A stretch of DNA of 64,000 nucleotides from Streptomyces sp. CCM_MD2014 (GCF_000772045.1 NZ_CP009754.1:7502001-7566000); one strand, 5' to 3'. Shown: positions 16,211-25,678, counted from the first letter of the stretch. The notes: generated by a model from the sequence alone, not told the origin. Made by a program: numbers and translations.

Positions 16211-18724
16211 TCACAGCTGGCCGACATCGGTGACGCGGACGACGGCACGGCCTTCCGCGTCGGAGGCGGTGAGGTCCACCTCCGCACTGATGCCCCAGTC
16301 GTGGTCGTCGTTCGGGTCGTCGAAGATCTGCCGCACGCGCCACAGCCCGTTCTGCGGCTCCTCCTCGATGACCAGCAGCTTCGGACCGCGGGCGTCGGGG
16401 CCGGTGCCGAGGTCGTCGTACTCGTCCCAGTACGCGTCCATGGCCTCGCCCCACGCGTCGGCGTCCCAGCCGGCGTCGGCGTCCATCTCGCCCAGCTCGC
16501 CGACCTGGTCGAGGGCGGCGAGTTCGACACGGCGGAACATGGCGTTGCGGACCAGGACACGGAAGGCGCGCGCGTTGGCGGTGACCGGCCGTACCTGGTC
16601 GGCCTTCTCCTGAGCCTCCTCGGCGGTCATCTCCTCCGGGTTGGCGAGCTGCTCCCACTCGTCGAGGAGGCTGGAGTCGACCTGACGCACCATCTCGCCC
16701 AGCCACTCGATCAGGTCCTGCAGATCCTCGGACTTCAGGTCGTCCGGGACGGTGTGGTCGAGGGCCTTGTAGGCGCTGGCCAGGTAGCGCAGCACGATGC
16801 CCTCGGTGCGGGCGAGCTCGTAGTGGGAGACCAGCTCGGTGAAGGTGAGTGCCCGCTCGTACATGTCGCGGATGACCGACTTCGGGGACAGCGGGTGGTC
16901 GCCGACCCAGGGGTGGCTCCGGCGGTACGTGTCGTAGGCGTGGAAGAGCAGCTCCTCCAAGGGCTTCGGGTACGTGATGTCCTGGAGGCGCTCCATGCGC
17001 TCCTCGTACTCGACACCGTCCGCCTTCATCGCGGCCACGGCCTCACCGCGCGCCTTGTTCTGCTGGGCGGCGAGGATCTGCCGCGGATCGTCCAGAGTGG
17101 ACTCCACGACCGACACCATGTCCAGGGCGTACGACGGCGACTCGGGGTCCAGCAACTCGAAGGCGGCCAGCGCGAACGTGGACAGCGGCTGGTTCAGCGC
17201 GAAGTCCTGCTGCAGGTCCACCGTGAGACGCACGATGCGTCCCTCGGCATCCGGCTCGTCGAGCTTCTCCACGATGCCGCCGTCCAGCAGCGAGCGGTAG
17301 ATGGCGATCGCCCGCCGGATGTGCCTGAGCTGCTGCCGGCGCGGCTCGTGGTTGTCCTCCAGCAGGTGGCGCATCGCGGAGAAGGCGTCACCGGGGCGGG
17401 CGATCACCGACAGCAGCATGGTGTGCGTGACGCGGAAACGGGATGTCAGCGGCTCCGGCTCGGAGCCGATGAGCTTGTCGAACGTGCTCTCCGACCAGGC
17501 CACGAAGCCCTCGGGAGCCTTCTTCCGGACGACCTTCCGCCGTTTCTTCGGGTCGTCCCCGGCCTTGGCGAGCGCCTTCTCGTTCTCGACGACGTGCTCG
17601 GGTGCCTGCGCGACGACGAAGCCCTCCGTGTCGAACCCGGCGCGCCCGGCCCGGCCGGCGATCTGGTGGAACTCACGGGCCCTCAGCGTCCGCACCCGGG
17701 TGCCGTCGTACTTCGTCAGCGCCGTGAACAGCACGGTACGGATGGGGACGTTGACGCCCACGCCGAGCGTGTCCGTTCCGCAGATCACCTTCAGCAGGCC
17801 GGCCTGCGCGAGTTTCTCCACCAGCCGCCGGTACTTGGGCAGCATGCCGGCGTGGTGGACCCCGATGCCGTGCCGCACGTAGCGGGAGAGATTGCGGCCG
17901 AACTTCGTGGTGAAGCGGAAGTTGCCGATCAGCTCGGCGATCCGCTCCTTCTCCTCCCGCGTACACATGTTGATGCTCATCAGCGCCTGCGCCCGCTCCA
18001 CGGCCTGCGCCTGGGTGAAGTGCACGATGTACACGGGGGCCTGCCGGGCGGACAGCAGATCGGTGAGGGTCTCGGTGAGCGGGGTGTAGCGGAACTCGTA
18101 GGACAGCGGCACGGGGCGGGTGGCCGAGCGGACCACCGCGGTGGGCCGACCCGTGCGGCGCGTGAGGTCCTTCTCGAAGAAGGAGACGTCACCGAGGGTC
18201 GCCGACATCAGGACGAACTGGGCCTGTGGGAGCTCCAGCAGGGGGATCTGCCACGCCCAGCCGCGGTCCGGCTCCGCGTAGAAGTGGAACTCATCCATGA
18301 CCACCTGGCCGATGTCCGCGTGCTTGCCGTCGCGCAGCGCGATCGACGCCAGCACCTCGGCGGTGCAGCAGATGACGGGGGCGTCGGAGTTCACCGAGGC
18401 GTCGCCGGTGAGCATGCCCACGTTCTCGGTGCCGAAGATCTTGCACAGCTCGAAGAACTTCTCCGACACCAGCGCCTTGATCGGAGCCGTGTAGAAGGTG
18501 ACCTCGTCCCGGGCCAGGGCGGCGAAGTGCGCGCCCGCCGCGATCATGCTCTTGCCGGAGCCGGTGGGCGTCGACACGATCACGTTCGCGCCGGAGACCA
18601 CCTCGATCAGCGCCTCCTCCTGATGGGGGTAGAGCGTGAGACCGCGTTCCCGGGCCCACGCCTCGAAGGCTTCGTACAAGGCATCGGGGTCGGCGGTCCG
18701 CGGCAGCTGATCGATGAGGGTCAC
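16211..18724 (-). CDS. DEAD/DEAH-box helicase with DUF3516 domain
   Basis: An 837-residue superfamily 2 helicase related to the Ski2/Mtr4 RNA helicases. Motif I TPTGSGKS lies at residues 52-59, motif II DEFH at 144-147, motif III SATLG near 174, and motif VI HQIAGRAGR near 353-361. The remaining 420 residues are the actinobacterial DUF3516 region, with an acidic C-terminus (EMDADAGWDADAWGEAMDAY). RNA unwinding or turnover is a family-based inference. The GTG at 18724 starts just before the conserved TLIDQLP and has only a weak GGGGGC site. It is upstream of tesB in one operon and divergent from the membrane hydrolase gene. Confidence 0.93.
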   Translation of the reverse strand: MTLIDQLPRTADPDALYEAFEAWARERGLTLYPHQEEALIEVVSGANVIVSTPTGSGKSMIAAGAHFAALARDEVTFYTAPIKALVSEKFFELCKIFGTENVGMLTGDASVNSDAPVICCTAEVLASIALRDGKHADIGQVVMDEFHFYAEPDRGWAWQIPLLELPQAQFVLMSATLGDVSFFEKDLTRRTGRPTAVVRSATRPVPLSYEFRYTPLTETLTDLLSARQAPVYIVHFTQAQAVERAQALMSINMCTREEKERIAELIGNFRFTTKFGRNLSRYVRHGIGVHHAGMLPKYRRLVEKLAQAGLLKVICGTDTLGVGVNVPIRTVLFTALTKYDGTRVRTLRAREFHQIAGRAGRAGFDTEGFVVAQAPEHVVENEKALAKAGDDPKKRRKVVRKKAPEGFVAWSESTFDKLIGSEPEPLTSRFRVTHTMLLSVIARPGDAFSAMRHLLEDNHEPRRQQLRHIRRAIAIYRSLLDGGIVEKLDEPDAEGRIVRLTVDLQQDFALNQPLSTFALAAFELLDPESPSYALDMVSVVESTLDDPRQILAAQQNKARGEAVAAMKADGVEYEERMERLQDITYPKPLEELLFHAYDTYRRSHPWVGDHPLSPKSVIRDMYERALTFTELVSHYELARTEGIVLRYLASAYKALDHTVPDDLKSEDLQDLIEWLGEMVRQVDSSLLDEWEQLANPEEMTAEEAQEKADQVRPVTANARAFRVLVRNAMFRRVELAALDQVGELGEMDADAGWDADAWGEAMDAYWDEYDDLGTGPDARGPKLLVIEEEPQNGLWRVRQIFDDPNDDHDWGISAEVDLTASDAEGRAVVRVTDVGQL

Positions 18725-18869
18725 GCCCCCATCTTGCCTGTCCCGGGCCGCGATGGGGGAATCGGCTGTCCGCGTGAAGATCACGAACGCTACGCTGGGT
18801 CGCCGACGCGTCAACAGCGGACCCGGACAACTGCACAGCGGCACACGAGGAATGGGGCGGGCAACGGCG

Positions 18870-19664
18870 ATGATGGGACCAGCACACTCACTGTCGGGCG
18901 CCGCGGCGTGGCTCGGAGTCGGAGCGGCGACCGCCGCCGCGGGACACCCGATGCCCTGGCCCGTGCTGCTGGCCGGAGCCCTGATCTGTGCCGGAGCGGC
19001 GCTCGCCCCCGACCTCGACCACAAGGCGGCCACCATCTCCCGGGCCTTCGGACCGGTCTCACGGGGGCTGTGCGAGATCGTCGACAAGCTCTCCGCCGCC
19101 GTCTACAAGGCCACCAGGAAGCGGGGCGACCCGCGCCGCTCCGGCGGACACCGCACGCTGACGCACACCTGGCTGTGGGCGGTCCTGATCGGCGGAGGCA
19201 CGTCGACGCTGGCGATCGTGGGCGGCCGGTGGGCGGTCCTGGCGATCCTCTTCGTGCACATGGTGCTGGCCATCGAGGGCCTGCTCTGGCGGGCCACCCG
19301 CGGTTCGAGCAGCGACGTTCTGGTCTGGCTGCTGGCCGGGACCAGTGCGTGGATCCTCGCCGGAATCCTGGACAAGCCGGACGGCGGTGCGGACTGGCTC
19401 TTCACCGCGCCGGGCCAGGAGTACCTGTGGCTGGGGCTGCCGATCGTGCTCGGGGCTCTGGTGCACGACATCGGGGACGCTCTGACCGTCTCCGGCTGCC
19501 CGATACTCTGGCCGATACCGGTGGGACGCAAGCGCTGGTACCCCATCGGCCCGCCGAAGGCCATGCGGTTCCGGGCGGGCAGCTGGGTGGAGCTGAAGGT
19601 GCTGATGCCGGCGTTCATGCTGCTCGGGGGAGTGGGCGGCGCCGCCGCGCTCAACTACATCTGA
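18870..19664 (+). CDS. membrane-bound metal-dependent hydrolase (YdjM/LexA-regulated family)
   Basis: A 264-residue integral membrane protein. Metal-binding residues typical of the family are visible: the N-terminal His of GPAHSLSGAAAWLG, the DLDHKAATISR motif near residue 50, the RTLTHTWLW motif near residue 92, and HDIGDALTVSG near residue 197. At least five hydrophobic segments lie between them. Hydrolysis of a membrane lipid or similar substrate is inferred only from family. The start is uncertain: ATG at 18870, 18873 or 18852 are all possible, none with ideal spacing to the GAGGA at 18847. Confidence 0.82.
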   Translation: MMGPAHSLSGAAAWLGVGAATAAAGHPMPWPVLLAGALICAGAALAPDLDHKAATISRAFGPVSRGLCEIVDKLSAAVYKATRKRGDPRRSGGHRTLTHTWLWAVLIGGGTSTLAIVGGRWAVLAILFVHMVLAIEGLLWRATRGSSSDVLVWLLAGTSAWILAGILDKPDGGADWLFTAPGQEYLWLGLPIVLGALVHDIGDALTVSGCPILWPIPVGRKRWYPIGPPKAMRFRAGSWVELKVLMPAFMLLGGVGGAAALNYI

Positions 19665-19684
19665 GTGACGCGGGCCGGGCCGGC

Positions 19685-19957
19685 TCAGCCGGTTCCCCCG
19701 GCGTCCTGCCCCTCGCCCGCGCCGTAACGCCGCTCGAAGCGTGCGACGCGCCCCTCCGAGTCCACCGTTCGTGCCTTGCCCGTGTAGAAGGGGTGGCTCT
19801 CCGAGGAGATCTCCACGTCCACCACCGGGTAGGTCTCGCCGTCGTCCCACTCGATCGTCCGGTCGCTGGTCGCGGTGGACCGGGTCAGGAAGGCGTACCC
19901 GGCACTGCGGTCACGGAAGACGACGGGCCGGTAGTCGGGGTGCTTGTCCTGCTGCAT
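19685..19957 (-). CDS. rpmE2: 50S ribosomal protein L31 type B (zinc-free form)
   Basis: A 90-residue L31 paralogue: QDKHPDYRPVVFRDRSAGYA, then TEYPVV-like strand sequence, SSESHPFYTGKARTVDSEGR and VARFERRYG. It has no cysteines, so it lacks the CXXC zinc ribbon of the usual L31. Type B forms replace the zinc protein under zinc starvation and are typically controlled by Zur. GAGGAGC lies 5 nt before the ATG. A 12-bp palindrome, TCATCGGTATGA (19981-19992), sits upstream but does not clearly match a Zur box. Confidence 0.95.
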   Translation of the reverse strand: MQQDKHPDYRPVVFRDRSAGYAFLTRSTATSDRTIEWDDGETYPVVDVEISSESHPFYTGKARTVDSEGRVARFERRYGAGEGQDAGGTG

Positions 19958-20020
19958 GGCTGCTCCTCGTACGGCAGGGATCATCGGTATGACGGCACGG
20001 GTCCGCCGTCGCCGGTGGCG

Positions 20021-20491
20021 TCAGCCCGGCAGGGAGTCCTCGTCGACCACGTGCATCGCGGCCTCTTCGGCGGAGGCGGCCGCGCCGTCGATGCCCACGT
20101 CCATGGCGACCAGCGCCGGCTCCTCGTCCTCGTGCGCCCCCTCGTCGGGGGCCACGAGCCGGCCGGAACGGTCCGCGCCGACCTCGTTGTCCAGCAGCTC
20201 ACCGTCGGTGCCGTCGGAGTCGCCCAGCCCGTCACCGTCGGGGGCGAGCTCGTCCGGCCGCTCCTCGGCGAGCCGCTGGTCCAGCGTTTCGCCGCGGCGG
20301 CGTTCGGCGGCCGTCACTCCGGTGTGCTCCACCGCCCAGGGACGCTCGGGCGGGGACCAGCCACGGTCGAGCGGATCGTCGACACCGTCCTCCTCGAGGG
20401 TGTCCTCGCCGTCGAGCAGGCCGGTGTCCTCCCTCTGATCGGATCCGTCGGGCTGGTAGACGTCATCTCCCCATCCGTCGACGCTGTTCAC
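20021..20491 (-). CDS. DUF5709 family protein
   Basis: A 156-residue, very acidic protein (Asp/Glu-rich throughout) with the family opening VYQPDGSDQREDTGLLDGED, then GWSPPERPWAVEHTG and ERRRGETLDQRLAEERPD. The last 55 residues are again acidic. It is probably largely disordered and cytoplasmic; the function is unknown. The GTG start at 20491 follows GGAGG by 5 nt. It lies upstream of rpmE2 with a 63-nt gap and may be read through into it. Confidence 0.85.
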   Translation of the reverse strand: MNSVDGWGDDVYQPDGSDQREDTGLLDGEDTLEEDGVDDPLDRGWSPPERPWAVEHTGVTAAERRRGETLDQRLAEERPDELAPDGDGLGDSDGTDGELLDNEVGADRSGRLVAPDEGAHEDEEPALVAMDVGIDGAAASAEEAAMHVVDEDSLPG

Positions 20492-20950
20492 GGGTACCTC
20501 CAGGGGGTGGGGACCGGCCCCTTCTCACCGTGCACCGCGGCGGGCTGCCGCTGCACGGGGCACAGGCGTCACCCCTCGCGGAACCGCGCGGTTCCGGGGC
20601 CTGCCTCGAGCCGGTGCCTGTTCCCAGCCTTCCACTCCCGTTCGGGACCGCGCAACGGCACGGACTCCGCCGGGGGACCCCCAGGGCCTGCCCCTCCGGG
20701 TGCACCGGCCGGGCCGGCCCGGGCGGACGGACCCGGCACCGGCGGCCCGCCGGCCCCCTGCCCACGGCCCGGTCCTGCACCGGGCCACCGCCCGCCCCGT
20801 CCGGCGGCACCGCGTCTCGCCGGGGCCGGCACCGACCGGGTGGTGGCCCCGAGGCGACCCGCACGCGACCGGCCCCGGCCGTCGCCCGCAGGCCCGGCCC
20901 CGGTCGTCCGGCCCGGAACCGTTCCGCCGGCGAAGGGAGGCGCTGCACCG
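20492..20950. other. 459-bp intergenic region, no gene seen
   Basis: Extremely G/C-rich sequence between the DUF5709 start and the end of the ABC exporter operon. Open frames here lack ribosome binding sites and family similarity. The one clear element is the 18-bp palindrome at 20579-20596. Several short G/C-rich inverted repeats may terminate the exporter mRNA, but none is decisive. Confidence 0.6.
20579..20596. promoter_or_regulatory. 18-bp perfect palindrome, possible operator or terminator
   Basis: CGGAACCGCGCGGTTCCG is a perfect 18-bp palindrome with no loop, 88 bp upstream of the DUF5709 start and 355 bp downstream of the ABC exporter stop. The absence of a loop favours a protein-binding site over a terminator. 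Confidence 0.4.
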
Positions 20951-22732
20951 CTATCCGTGCCAGGACCGCCACAGCGCCGCGTAGGCGCCGTCCGCCGCGA
21001 CGAGTTCGTCGTGACTGCCCAGCTCACTGATCCGGCCGTTCTCGACCACGGCGATGACGTCGGCGTCGTGGGCCGTGTGCAGGCGATGGGCGATCGCGAT
21101 CACTGTGCGGCCTTCCAGGACCCGGGACAGGGACCGTTCGAGATGGCGCGCGGCCCGCGGATCGAGCAGCGACGTCGCCTCGTCCAGCACCAGTGTGTGC
21201 GGGTCGGCCAGCACCAGGCGGGCCAGCGCGATCTGCTGGGCCTGCGCCGGGGTGAGCGCGAAGCCGCCCGACCCGACCTCGGTGTCCAGGCCCTCGTCCA
21301 GCCCCCGGGCCCAGTCGTCCGCGTCGACCGCGCCCAGCGCCGCCCACAGCTCGGCGTCGGTGGCGCCGGTCCTGGCGAGCCGGAGATTGTCGCGCAGCGA
21401 GCCCACGAACACGTGATGCTCCTGGTTGACCAGGGCGACGTGCGAACGTACCCGTTCCGCGGACATCCGGGACAGTTCCGCGCCGCCCAGGGTGATCCGG
21501 CCCTCGCGGGGACCGTAGATGCCGGCGAGCAGCCTGCCCAGAGTGGACTTGCCGGCCCCCGAGGGGCCGACCAGGGCGAGCCTGGTGCCGGGGGCGACCT
21601 CCAGCGACACCTTGCGCAGGACGTCCACCCCCTCGAGGTAGCCGAAGTGCACCCGGTCGGCGTGCACGTGCCGTCCGTCGGGGGACAACGTGCCGTCACC
21701 GGCGTCCGGCTCGATGTCCCGCACTCCCACCAGCCGGGCCAGCGACACCTGCGCCACCTGCAGCTCGTCGTACCAGCGCAGGATGATGCCGACCGGGTCG
21801 ACGAGCATCTGCGCGATCAGCGCCGCCGTGGTCAGCTGACCGACCCCGATCCAGCCCTGGAGGACGAACACACCGCCGATGAGCAGGACGGAAGCGAGCA
21901 CGGTCACATGGGTGATGTTGATGACCGGGAACAGCACCGACCGCAGCCAGAGGGTGTAGCGCTCCCAGGCCGTCCACTCCCTGATCCGGCGCTCCGACAG
22001 TTCGATGCGGCGGGTGTCGAGCCGGTGGGACTCGACCGTGCGCCCGGCGTCCACCGTCTCGGCGAGCGCGGCGGCCACCGCGGCGTACCCGGCGGCTTCC
22101 GAACGGTAGGCCGCGGGCGCCCTGCGGAAGTACCAGCGGCAGCCGATCACCAGGAGCGGTACCGCGATCAGCACGGCGGGCGCCAGGGGCGGTGCCGTGA
22201 CCACCAGGCCGCCCAGCAGCAGCACCACCCACACGGCACCGATGGCGAGCTGGGGCACGGCCTCGCGCATGGCGTTGGCGAGCCGGTCGATGTCCGTGGT
22301 GATCCGGGACAGCAGGTCGCCCGTGCCGGCCCGCTCGAGCACCCCGGGCGGCAGTCCGACCGACCGGACGAGGAAGTCCTCGCGCAGATCGGCCAGCATC
22401 CGCTCGCCGAGCACGGCCCCGCGCAGCCGTACCTCGCGGACGAACACGGCCTGCACGAGGAGGGCGAGCACGAAGAGTGCGGCCGTCAGGCCGAGACGCA
22501 ACTCGCGGGTGTCGTCCGAGACCCGCTCCACGAGCCCGCCCAGCAGGTAGGGGCCCGCCATGGAGGCGATGACGGCGACGGTGTTGACGGTGACGAGGAA
22601 GAGGAACGCGCGACGGTGCCGACGCAGCAGTTCTCCCACGTAGGCACGCACGGTCGGGCGGGCGCCGACGGGCAGGGTGCTCGCCGTCGTGGGAGCCGCC
22701 GGGTCGTAGGAGGGGGGCGCGACGCCGATCAT
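20951..22732 (-). CDS. ABC exporter half-transporter, subunit with degenerate signature motif
   Basis: A 593-residue protein with six membrane helices in the first 330 residues, then an ATPase domain. Walker A is canonical (VGPSGAGKST, near residue 390), as is Walker B (LVLDEAT, near 516). The ABC signature is degenerate: LTPAQAQQIALARLV near 495 replaces LSGGQ. Its start overlaps the stop of the partner gene by 4 bp (ATGA). The partner has the opposite defect, so the two form a heterodimer with one working ATP site. The substrate is unknown; drug or lipid export is typical of the family. Confidence 0.93.
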   Translation of the reverse strand: MIGVAPPSYDPAAPTTASTLPVGARPTVRAYVGELLRRHRRAFLFLVTVNTVAVIASMAGPYLLGGLVERVSDDTRELRLGLTAALFVLALLVQAVFVREVRLRGAVLGERMLADLREDFLVRSVGLPPGVLERAGTGDLLSRITTDIDRLANAMREAVPQLAIGAVWVVLLLGGLVVTAPPLAPAVLIAVPLLVIGCRWYFRRAPAAYRSEAAGYAAVAAALAETVDAGRTVESHRLDTRRIELSERRIREWTAWERYTLWLRSVLFPVINITHVTVLASVLLIGGVFVLQGWIGVGQLTTAALIAQMLVDPVGIILRWYDELQVAQVSLARLVGVRDIEPDAGDGTLSPDGRHVHADRVHFGYLEGVDVLRKVSLEVAPGTRLALVGPSGAGKSTLGRLLAGIYGPREGRITLGGAELSRMSAERVRSHVALVNQEHHVFVGSLRDNLRLARTGATDAELWAALGAVDADDWARGLDEGLDTEVGSGGFALTPAQAQQIALARLVLADPHTLVLDEATSLLDPRAARHLERSLSRVLEGRTVIAIAHRLHTAHDADVIAVVENGRISELGSHDELVAADGAYAALWRSWHG

Positions 22733-24645
22733 GCCGTTTCCTCGATCTCTTCCAGTCGGTGCAGTACGTCGTCGTCGCTCAGGGCGCCGTCGCTCAGGGC
22801 GTCGGCACGGTCGTCACCGAAGCCCTCGCCACGGTCGACACCGCGGTCGTCGTCGGTGCGGGACTTCGCCGGCCTTCCCGCGGCCGGCACGCCGTCGCGG
22901 AGCGTTGCGGTCTCCTCGTCGGTTTCTCGGGTCACCACCGCCCGGTACCTGGGCTCGGTGCGCAGCAGTTCCCGGTGGGTGCCGACCGCCGCGACCTCGC
23001 CGTCGTGGAGGAACACGATCCGGTCCGCGCGGTCCAGCAGCAGCGGGGACGAGGTGAACACCACCGTGGTCCGCCCCGCGCGCAGCGTGCGCACACCCTG
23101 CGCGATCCGTGCCTCGGTGTGCGAGTCCACGGCCGAGGTCGGTTCGTCCAGGACCAGCACCTCCGGGTCCGTGATCAGGGACCGGGCCAGCGCCAGCCGC
23201 TGGCGCTGGCCGCCCGACAGCGACCGGCCCCGTTCGGTGATGCGGGCGTCCATCGGGTCGTCGGCGCCGAGCGAGCCCTGCGCGAGCGCCGTCAGCACAT
23301 CACCGCACTGCGCGGCGGCCAGCGCGTCCTCGGCACCCACGGCACCCGACGCGGGCACGTCGAGCAGTTCCCGGAGCGTGCCGGAGAGCAGCACCGGATC
23401 CTTGTCCTGGACCAGCACGGCGGTGCGCGCGGACTTCAGGGGCAGCTCGTCCAGTGGCACCCCGCCCAGCAGAGCCGACGTGCCCTCCTCCGGGGGGTGT
23501 CCGCCGAGCCGTTCCGCCAGCCGTCCGGCGGCGTCCGGGTCACCGCACACCACGGCGGTGAACCGGCCCGCGGGAGCCAGGAGACCGGTGGCCGGGTCGT
23601 ACAGGTCCCCGCCGGGGGTCTCGGCGGCACGTGAACCCGTGGTGTCCGTGGCGCGTTCCAGGGCCAGCACCCGCGCGGCCCGCTTGGCCGAGGGCCGGGA
23701 GAAGGAGTACGCCATGGCGATCTCCTCGAAGTGCCGCAGGGGGTAGGTGAGGATCATGACGGAGCTGTAGACGGCGACGAGTTCACCGACCTCGATGCGG
23801 CCCTCGCGGGCCAGGTGGACGCCGCGCCAGACCACCGCGATCAGCAGCAGGCCGGGCAGCAGCACCTGGATCGCGGAGATCAGGGCCCACATGCGGGCGC
23901 TGCGTACGGCCGCGTGGCGCACCTCCTGGGAGGCGCCGCGGTAGCGCTCGAGGAAGAGTTCCTCGCCGCCGATGCCGCGCAGCACGCGCAGTCCGGCGAC
24001 GGTGTCCGAGGCGAGTTCGGTGGCCCGGCCGGCCTTGTCCCGCTGGACGTCGGCCCGCCGGGTGGCGCGGGGCAGCAGGGGCAGGACCGCGAGGGCCAGC
24101 ACCGGCAGGCCCACGACCACGACGACGCCGAGCGCCGGCTGGTAGACGACCAGGGCCGCACAGACCAGCACGACGGTGAGCGCGGCCGCGGTGAAGCGCG
24201 AGACGGCCTCCACGAACCAGCCGATCTTCTCGACGTCGCCGGTGGACACGGCCACGACCTCACCGGCCGCGACGCGGCGGGTCAGCGCCGAGCCCAGCAG
24301 GGCCGTCTTGCGGGCCAGGAGTTGCTGGACGCGGGCCGCGGCGGTGATCCAGTTGGTGACGGCGGCGCGGTGCAGGAAGGTGTCGCCGATCGCGTTGCCG
24401 GCGCAGCACAGCACCATGAGACCGCCTGCGACGGCGAGCCCGGTGCCGGAGCGGTCGACGACCGCCTGGATGGCGAGACCGACGCAGAACGGCAAAGCGG
24501 AGACGGAGGCGAAGTGCAGCAGGCCCCAGGCCAGTGACTTGAGCTGGCCACCGAGCTGGTTGCGGAACAGCCACCACAGGAATCGGGGGCCCGAGCGTGC
24601 GTCCGGCACACCCGGGTCGGGATACGGAAGGTCTTGGATCTGCAT
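22729..24645 (-). CDS. ABC exporter half-transporter, subunit with degenerate Walker A
   Basis: A 638-residue membrane-fused ATPase, first gene of the pair. Six membrane segments precede residue 330. In the ATPase domain the Walker A loop is replaced by CGDPDAAGRLAERLGG (near 370), lacking the GKS/T lysine. The Q-loop (VLVQDKDPVL), signature LSGGQRQRLALARSL (near 478) and Walker B LVLDEPTSAVD are intact. A charged tail of about 65 residues (DDDRGVDRGEGFGDDRADAL) follows. It pairs with the 22732 gene to give one canonical and one degenerate ATP site, as in BmrCD- or TM287/288-type exporters. Confidence 0.93.
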   Translation of the reverse strand: MQIQDLPYPDPGVPDARSGPRFLWWLFRNQLGGQLKSLAWGLLHFASVSALPFCVGLAIQAVVDRSGTGLAVAGGLMVLCCAGNAIGDTFLHRAAVTNWITAAARVQQLLARKTALLGSALTRRVAAGEVVAVSTGDVEKIGWFVEAVSRFTAAALTVVLVCAALVVYQPALGVVVVVGLPVLALAVLPLLPRATRRADVQRDKAGRATELASDTVAGLRVLRGIGGEELFLERYRGASQEVRHAAVRSARMWALISAIQVLLPGLLLIAVVWRGVHLAREGRIEVGELVAVYSSVMILTYPLRHFEEIAMAYSFSRPSAKRAARVLALERATDTTGSRAAETPGGDLYDPATGLLAPAGRFTAVVCGDPDAAGRLAERLGGHPPEEGTSALLGGVPLDELPLKSARTAVLVQDKDPVLLSGTLRELLDVPASGAVGAEDALAAAQCGDVLTALAQGSLGADDPMDARITERGRSLSGGQRQRLALARSLITDPEVLVLDEPTSAVDSHTEARIAQGVRTLRAGRTTVVFTSSPLLLDRADRIVFLHDGEVAAVGTHRELLRTEPRYRAVVTRETDEETATLRDGVPAAGRPAKSRTDDDRGVDRGEGFGDDRADALSDGALSDDDVLHRLEEIEETA

Positions 24646-24734
24646 GACGTCCCAGTGGCTCGTGTCAGGAGGTGCCGTTGCCAGGCGGCATCGAGAGGCT
24701 GCAAACCGTGACAGGTTCGCGTCGCCGCGTGCCC

Positions 24735-24750
24735 AAAATCAAGCGGTTTT
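24735..24750. promoter_or_regulatory. AT-rich inverted motif upstream of the ABC exporter operon
   Basis: AAAATCAAGCGGTTTT is an imperfect inverted repeat (AAAAtC/GgTTTT) and the only A/T-rich patch in the 251-bp gap between the divergent exporter (start 24645) and lipoprotein (start 24897) genes. It could be part of a promoter or a repressor site. No regulator gene is adjacent on this side. Confidence 0.3.
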
Positions 24751-24896
24751 CCGCAGTGGGGCACGCATCCGGCTGCGGCCCGCGGCACATCGTCCGCCCG
24801 CGTCCGCGGCGCCCCCATGCCCGCCCGGGACATCCCACCCGCGCCCACCCGCCGCAGTCCTGACGGCAGGCCCGAAGCGAGTGCGAGGATGGACGG

Positions 24897-25655
24897 ATGG
24901 CGAGTGGTGGCGGACGGCGTGCGGCGGTCGCGATGGCGGCCCTGGGCTCCCTGGTGACGATGACGGCGCTGTCGGCGTGCGGCGGCCCGTCGGGGCACGG
25001 AGCGGACACCGGGGCGAGCGCGCCCCCCGGCGGAGCCGGCCGGAGCGGTGCGACGGCCGGCCCCGCCACGATCCCCGGCGTCGGCGACCGGCTCCAGCGG
25101 CGCATCCCCGCCGACTCGCGCCAGGTCGTCGCGGTGTACGGAGACGGCAGAAACTCCGCCGACGCCACGGCCGTGCTCTACACGAAGCACGGCTCCGCCT
25201 GGCACCGTGCCCGCAGTTGGGCGGCGCACAACGGCACCAAGGGATGGACGACCGACCACCACGAGAACGACAAGCGCAGTCCCGTCGGCGTGTTCACGCT
25301 CAGCGACGCGGGCGGCGTGCTTCCGGACCCGGATCCGGCCCCCGGCACAGGCCTGCCGTACAGCCGGTCCGCGAGCTTCGCCGCGCCGCGCTGGTGGGCG
25401 AAGTCGTACTGGCACGACTTCGACTACGTCATCGCCATCGACTACAACCGCGTCAAGGGGACACCGCCGAACGACCCGACCCGTCCCGAGGGTTCGGAGA
25501 AGGGCGGTTCGATCTGGCTCCACATGGACCACGGCAGCGGTACGTCGGCCTGCGTCAGTCTGCCCAAGTCGGCGATGGAGTACCTGCTGCGCACGCTCGA
25601 CCCGGACCTGCACCCCGTGGTGGTCATGGGGGACAGGGCGAACCTGAAGGCCTGA
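24897..25655 (+). CDS. L,D-transpeptidase (YkuD)-like lipoprotein
   Basis: A 252-residue exported protein. The signal peptide ends in a lipobox (LVTMTALSAC, Cys at residue 27), so it should be lipid-anchored outside the membrane. A Gly/Ala/Ser linker follows, then a YkuD-like domain with KRSPVGVFTLSDAGG, WHDFDYVIAIDYN and the catalytic region IWLHMDHGSGTSACVSLP (His and Cys). The Cys motif SACVSL departs from the classical SHGCIR, as in a subgroup of actinomycete proteins. Peptidoglycan cross-linking or editing is inferred. It is convergent with the MarR gene. Confidence 0.83.
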   Translation: MASGGGRRAAVAMAALGSLVTMTALSACGGPSGHGADTGASAPPGGAGRSGATAGPATIPGVGDRLQRRIPADSRQVVAVYGDGRNSADATAVLYTKHGSAWHRARSWAAHNGTKGWTTDHHENDKRSPVGVFTLSDAGGVLPDPDPAPGTGLPYSRSASFAAPRWWAKSYWHDFDYVIAIDYNRVKGTPPNDPTRPEGSEKGGSIWLHMDHGSGTSACVSLPKSAMEYLLRTLDPDLHPVVVMGDRANLKA

Positions 25656-25678
25656 GCGCGGACGTCACGGCACCCGGG

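Noticed and set aside
19981..19992. Zur box upstream of rpmE2 (TCATCGGTATGA)
   Set aside because: It is palindromic and well placed but differs too much from the A/T-rich Zur consensus to be called; noted only in the gene entry.
15878..23746. Open frame of more than 2,600 codons on the plus strand
   Set aside because: It is antisense to thioesterase, helicase and ABC exporter genes with clear motifs, is Arg/His/Gln/Pro-rich and has no domain. It is an artefact of high GC.
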